In this document: piece by piece, positions 61,285 to 64,000 of the stretch
Numbering within the stretch: the stretch's first letter is position 1
How the letters are laid out: each line of letters begins with the position of its first letter
Origin: Chryseobacterium caseinilyticum
Lineage (GTDB): Bacteria > Bacteroidota > Bacteroidia > Flavobacteriales > Weeksellaceae
Reading direction: 5' to 3'
Length of the DNA stretch: 64,000 nt
Assembly (NCBI RefSeq): GCF_014837145.1
Contig: NZ_JACYFS010000005.1
Coordinates: 124,001 to 188,000 of the forward strand
Program-made: the position numbers and the translations under genes
Notes under the pieces: model-generated
Databases searched by the model: none
Seen by the model: the letters and a program-made list of their open reading frames with translations, nothing else
What the model was told of the DNA's origin: nothing

Positions 61285-61358
61285 AGCTTCCAGAGGGATT
61301 CGAACCCACGACCCCGAGATTACAAATCACGTGCTCTGGCCAGCTGAGCTATGGAAGC
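61285..61358 (-). tRNA. tRNA-Thr (anticodon TGT), first copy
   Basis: 74 nt on the minus strand and first in transcription order; the promoter lies 47 bp upstream. Confidence 0.94.
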
Positions 61359-61404
61359 ATAATAAAAAAGAATTCAAAAGATCGCTGTTCCTTTTTTGCG
61401 TGTG

Positions 61405-61436
61405 CAAATATAGAACGGATTTTTTGAATTCTCAAA
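61405..61436 (-). promoter_or_regulatory. Promoter of the tRNA cluster
   Basis: On the minus strand TTTG (61433-61436), a 20-bp spacer and TATATTTG (61405-61412), a full match to the Bacteroidota consensus. Confidence 0.8.
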
Positions 61437-61465
61437 TTTTTAGTATGTTTTTTTTGACTTTTTTA

Positions 61466-61756
61466 CTAAGCCAGTTCTTTTTTCTTGATTAGTAGCTTCT
61501 TAGCTGTATCAACACACTGGTCTAAGCTTTCCTCGAAGCTTGAGCAGGTCTTTTTTACAACGATATCGTCACCCGGAACGGCTAAAATAAGCTCTGTGGT
61601 TTTGTTTTCTCTGTCTGAAGTGTTTTCTACTTTTAAGAAAACCTTACAATCCTGAATTTTGTCGTAAAACGTAGCAAGTTTGTTTACTTTTTTCTCAATG
61701 TGATCTTCTAATGGTGCATGTGGTGTTAAACCAATTGACTGTACTGTGATCTTCAT
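61466..61756 (-). CDS. hpf: Ribosome hibernation-promoting factor
   Basis: 96 residues, the short HPF form. The conserved core is seen in VQSIGLTPHAPLEDHIEKKVNKLATFYDKI shortened here to its parts: SIGLTPHAPL, the KVNKLATFYDK helix and the later TTELILAVPGDDIVVKKTCSSFEESLD. HPF binds the decoding centre of idle ribosomes and promotes 100S dimers or hibernation. It overlaps the xerC stop by one codon's worth (ATGA), so the two are translationally coupled. It sits between xerC and the tRNA cluster, an arrangement I know from other Flavobacteriia. Confidence 0.92.
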   Translation of the reverse strand: MKITVQSIGLTPHAPLEDHIEKKVNKLATFYDKIQDCKVFLKVENTSDRENKTTELILAVPGDDIVVKKTCSSFEESLDQCVDTAKKLLIKKKELA

Positions 61757-62640
61757 AATTCTTCTTTTTTTGCGGCTCTTGGATGAGCCAGATTAAACAC
61801 TTTTTTTAGTTGCTCTATATTGGCATTCGTATAGACTTGAGTACTGGCAAGACTTGAATGTCCTAATATTTTTTTTACTTTCGAAATTTCCGCCCCATTA
61901 TCCAAAACATGTGTAGCAAAGCTGTGTCTTAATATATGAGGACTCTTTTTCTCTTTGGATGTTACAAGACTAAGATACTTATTAACGGCAAGGTAAACAA
62001 ATTTTTCTGTGAGTTTTTTACCGTTTTTGTTGACGAAAAAGTATTCATCAAAATCCTCCTTTGGATTTCTGATACCGAGATAATCAGATAAAAGTTGGGT
62101 AAGTTTCTCTGAAATGGGAACATAGCGTTCCTTGTTTCCTTTTCCTATGATCTTCAGCTCCTGTGATTCCAGATTTACATTTCCAAATATCAAGCCACAA
62201 AGTTCGGCTTTCCGGATGCCGGTTTGGTAAAGTGTTTCGATGATGCAGTGTTCCAGCAGGTTGTCTTTTTCAAGAGAAATTTTCTCATCAAGATTTTTCA
62301 TTTCATCACTTGAAATCGGAATTTGCTTCTCTGCGTAAAATTTAAGTGAACTGATATTTTCGACGGGTGAAGTTTTAATTTCCTGAATTTTCAGTAAAAA
62401 TTTATAGAAACTGCGGAGGGTAGAAACCTTCCTGTTGATGCTTCTTTTGGCAATGTTTTTTTCGCTGAGTTCCACAATGAAGTTGCGGATGATTTTTTTA
62501 TCTGCATTTAAAAGATTTTCTGAACCTTCAGTACGAAGGTAGAATTCATAGAAATCTTCCAGATCTTTTTTATAGCTCGTTACGGTGTGTGAAGAATAGC
62601 GTTTTTCAAACGATATGTACTGAAGAAACTTGTCAATCAT
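61753..62640 (-). CDS. xerC: Tyrosine recombinase XerC
   Basis: 295 residues from the ATG at 62640; the open frame reaches 62667 but MIDKFLQYISFEKRYS is the standard start. An N-terminal SAM-like DNA-binding domain precedes the catalytic domain, which carries the arginine in TGIRKAEL, the lysine and histidine in HILRHSFATH (with the second arginine), the late histidine in ILGHSSLAS and the nucleophile tyrosine in STQVYTNA. XerC/XerD resolve chromosome dimers at dif. Its fixed place between rpsU and hpf marks it as the housekeeping enzyme and not as a phage integrase. Confidence 0.93.
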   Translation of the reverse strand: MIDKFLQYISFEKRYSSHTVTSYKKDLEDFYEFYLRTEGSENLLNADKKIIRNFIVELSEKNIAKRSINRKVSTLRSFYKFLLKIQEIKTSPVENISSLKFYAEKQIPISSDEMKNLDEKISLEKDNLLEHCIIETLYQTGIRKAELCGLIFGNVNLESQELKIIGKGNKERYVPISEKLTQLLSDYLGIRNPKEDFDEYFFVNKNGKKLTEKFVYLAVNKYLSLVTSKEKKSPHILRHSFATHVLDNGAEISKVKKILGHSSLASTQVYTNANIEQLKKVFNLAHPRAAKKEEL

Positions 62641-62659
62641 AAAAAAGTGTAAAAACAAA

Positions 62660-62699
62660 AAATTCACTCAATAAATATAACTATTTAAAGAGTGAATTT
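62660..62699 (-). terminator. Terminator of rpsU
   Basis: On the minus strand AAATTCACTC pairs with GAGTGAATTT around a 20-base loop, followed by TTTT. It lies between rpsU and xerC. Confidence 0.8.
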
Positions 62700-62722
62700 A
62701 GTATGCGTGTTAAGAAAATTTC

Positions 62723-62920
62723 TTAAGCCTGCTCTTCTTTGCTAAGATTTACTTGCTTGTAAGCAGCTTTAAGTCTTGCCTGTCTTAAAGTTACAGACGG
62801 CTTAATGAAAGCCTGTCTTGATCTTAATTGACGAACAGTACCTGTTTTGTCAAATTTTCTCTTATATTTTTTAAGTGCTCTGTCGATAGACTCTCCGTCT
62901 TTTACTGGAATTATTAACAT
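62723..62920 (-). CDS. rpsU: 30S ribosomal protein S21
   Basis: 65 residues, basic. The opening MLIIPVKDGESIDRALKK and the RQLRSRQAFIKPSVTLR segment are those of Bacteroidota S21, which lies near the 3' end of 16S rRNA and helps mRNA binding. A consensus promoter begins 24 bp before the start and a terminator follows, so it is mainly a single-gene transcript. Confidence 0.96.
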   Translation of the reverse strand: MLIIPVKDGESIDRALKKYKRKFDKTGTVRQLRSRQAFIKPSVTLRQARLKAAYKQVNLSKEEQA

Positions 62921-62943
62921 AAATTACATCTCATTTTGGATTG

Positions 62944-62974
62944 CAAATATATGACTTTTTTTATAATTGACAAA
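62944..62974 (-). promoter_or_regulatory. rpsU: Promoter of rpsU
   Basis: On the minus strand TTTG (62971-62974), a 19-bp spacer and TATATTTG (62944-62951), a full consensus match. Confidence 0.8.
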
Positions 62975-63276
62975 TATTTAAATATAAAAAATATTTGTTT
63001 TTGAATAAGTTAAACTTTGAAATTTATCGGTTTATTTTCAGTCACCAGTATATATTAAAATTAATATACTCAAATTATTTTTTTTATTAAATTTGCTGGA
63101 TAAAACTAATACCTATGAAGCTTATTTACAGTAACCTGGATAATTCTGTCAGGTTGTTATTTTCAAAATAATTTACGTTCAGCTTAGTCAAAAAGCATTT
63201 ATTAGCCATTAATGGTTGATTTCAGCTGTGCTTTGCATGTCTCCACTCATAATAAATCCCTTTTTTTTACTTACAT
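62975..63276. other. Intergenic region before the last gene
   Basis: An A/T-rich gap of about 300 bp. It holds an inverted repeat AGTATAT/ATATACT at 63048-63071, a possible -7 box TAAATTTG at 63088-63095 and a hairpin AACCTG/CAGGTT near 63133-63156. A 18-codon frame starting at 63116 is not convincing. It could be the long leader of the next gene. Confidence 0.4.
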
Positions 63277-64000
63277 ATGATGAAAAAGCTACTGTTTTCT
63301 TTTTTAATAATTTTTCATATTTCGTTGTTTGCGCAGGAAGATTGTGCTACTGCAATCAATGCCTGCGGGAATTCTGCTATCAACTACACTCCATCTGGTG
63401 TGGGAAACAGCAATGAGGCTCTTGGCGGCTGTCTGCTTTTGGGCGAACATCACTCTGTCTGGTACAAATTTACTGTTTCAACAAGCGGAACATTAACGTT
63501 TAATATCACGCCCACCGGAGCTGTTGATTATGACTGGGCAGTGTATGGTCCCAATAAAACATGTGCAAACCGGGGAGCTCCTGTGAGATGCAACTATGCT
63601 GAAACTACAGGAAGTACCGGACTGAATATGACGAATACCAACACTTCATCTACCTATAGTGACAGTCCGTATTGCAGGTATCTTGACGTGACTGCGGGGC
63701 AGACCTATTATCTTTATATTGATAATTTTTCGTCCACGGTGTATACTTTTAATTTAACTTGGGGCGGAACGGCGACTTTGGCTTCTCCTTTTGCAAACTC
63801 AACGACTGCGCCAAATCCTTTTATTCCTCCGGGAAGTCCAGGTGCAACCGCTACAGCACCAAGAGAAATTTCTATTTGCGGAACGACTTCAACATTTAAC
63901 TTCAGCAGTCTTTCTGCCGGTATTCTGAATGGAAATTCAAATTTTGCTGTAACTTATTATACTACAGCAAACAATGCGGCTTCGGGTACAAATCCTATTA
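63277..64000 (+). CDS. Secreted adhesin-like protein, 5' part (runs off the window)
   Basis: The frame starts at the ATG at 63277 (a second ATG follows at once) and stays open to the end of the window, so only the first 241 codons are seen. A signal peptide (KKLLFSFLIIFHISLFAQ, cleaved after FAQ) is followed by a Cys-containing beta domain (DCATAINACGNSAINYTPSG, GCLLLGEHHSVWYKFTV, TLTFNITPTGAVDYDWAVYG). Such domains begin many gliding-motility-associated or T9SS-secreted proteins of Flavobacteriia. The next segment is Thr/Ser/Ala-rich. The C-terminal sorting domain, which would show the secretion route, is outside the window. Confidence 0.85.
   Translation, partial: MMKKLLFSFLIIFHISLFAQEDCATAINACGNSAINYTPSGVGNSNEALGGCLLLGEHHSVWYKFTVSTSGTLTFNITPTGAVDYDWAVYGPNKTCANRGAPVRCNYAETTGSTGLNMTNTNTSSTYSDSPYCRYLDVTAGQTYYLYIDNFSSTVYTFNLTWGGTATLASPFANSTTAPNPFIPPGSPGATATAPREISICGTTSTFNFSSLSAGILNGNSNFAVTYYTTANNAASGTNPI

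Larger units (their letters stand above)
60601..61358. repeat. 426-bp tandem duplication of a Thr-Tyr-Gly tRNA block
   Basis: Three tRNA pairs, Gly 60601/61027, Tyr 60760/61186 and Thr 60859/61285, are each offset by exactly 426 bp. The spacer after tRNA-Gly (ATTTTGTTTCCAAAAT) is also shared between the two blocks. This supports a single tandem duplication. Confidence 0.9.

Noticed and set aside
60601..61358. CRISPR-like array
   Set aside because: The repeated units are intact tRNA genes with a 426-bp period, not short repeats with spacers, and no cas genes are present.
61753..62640. XerC as integrase of a mobile element at the tRNA cluster
   Set aside because: The position between rpsU and hpf is the conserved housekeeping place, its length and motifs match XerC, and no attachment-site repeats or phage genes are nearby.

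Overview
The window looks like chromosomal DNA of a Chryseobacterium-like member of the Flavobacteriia (Bacteroidota). The evidence is low GC content, Bacteroidota-type promoters (TTTG, 17-23 bp, TAnnTTTG) ahead of several genes, large secreted proteins with the C-terminal sorting domain of the type IX secretion system (T9SS), a three-gene succinate dehydrogenase with one cytochrome b subunit, and the families DUF2480, DUF6452 and DUF6048. No rRNA, prophage, IS element or CRISPR array is visible. Family names come from reading the sequence, not from a database search.

Layout. 1-2.5 kb: the end of an unknown gene, a 21-bp tandem repeat, a short-chain dehydrogenase and a small unknown gene. 2.5-8.7 kb (minus strand): a ku-ligD end-joining operon and recQ. 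Both ligD and recQ are interrupted by a single lesion, a frameshift in a 9-A run and an in-frame TAG, with clean reading frame beyond. 9-15 kb: secreted and membrane unknowns, aspS, and an operon of two DUF2975 membrane proteins, an XRE regulator and two ankyrin proteins. 15-24 kb: DUF937, a GT-C type membrane protein, DUF2480, lpxB, comEC and sdhCAB. 24-31.7 kb: a thioredoxin-fold lipoprotein without its cysteines, rlmD, a large zinc protease, DUF6452 and DUF6048. 31.8-43.4 kb: four consecutive T9SS cargo genes (two tandem M43 proteases, one reprolysin-like protease, one fibronectin-rich protein), most followed by their own terminator. 43.6-51.9 kb: coaE, a metallo-hydrolase, ruvB, and a histidine-degradation block (hutI, hutG) interrupted by an inserted small gene, then an aldehyde dehydrogenase. 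52-60 kb: a CzcABC-like metal efflux operon with a two-component system upstream. 60.4-63 kb: seven tRNA genes including a 426-bp tandem duplication, then hpf, xerC and rpsU. The window ends inside another secreted-protein gene.

The most unusual features are two insertions of about 0.6 kb, each carrying a small membrane-protein gene and each bounded by a duplicated piece of the neighbouring housekeeping gene. One duplicates the 5' end of hutG; the other duplicates the 3' end and terminator of aspS. Other points of interest are the two single-lesion DNA-repair genes, three 22-bp direct repeats between the two-component genes and the efflux operon, and the tandem tRNA duplication. I did not find a clearly new multi-gene system. 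The DUF2975-XRE-ankyrin operon, with both of its main families present as pairs, is the closest candidate.
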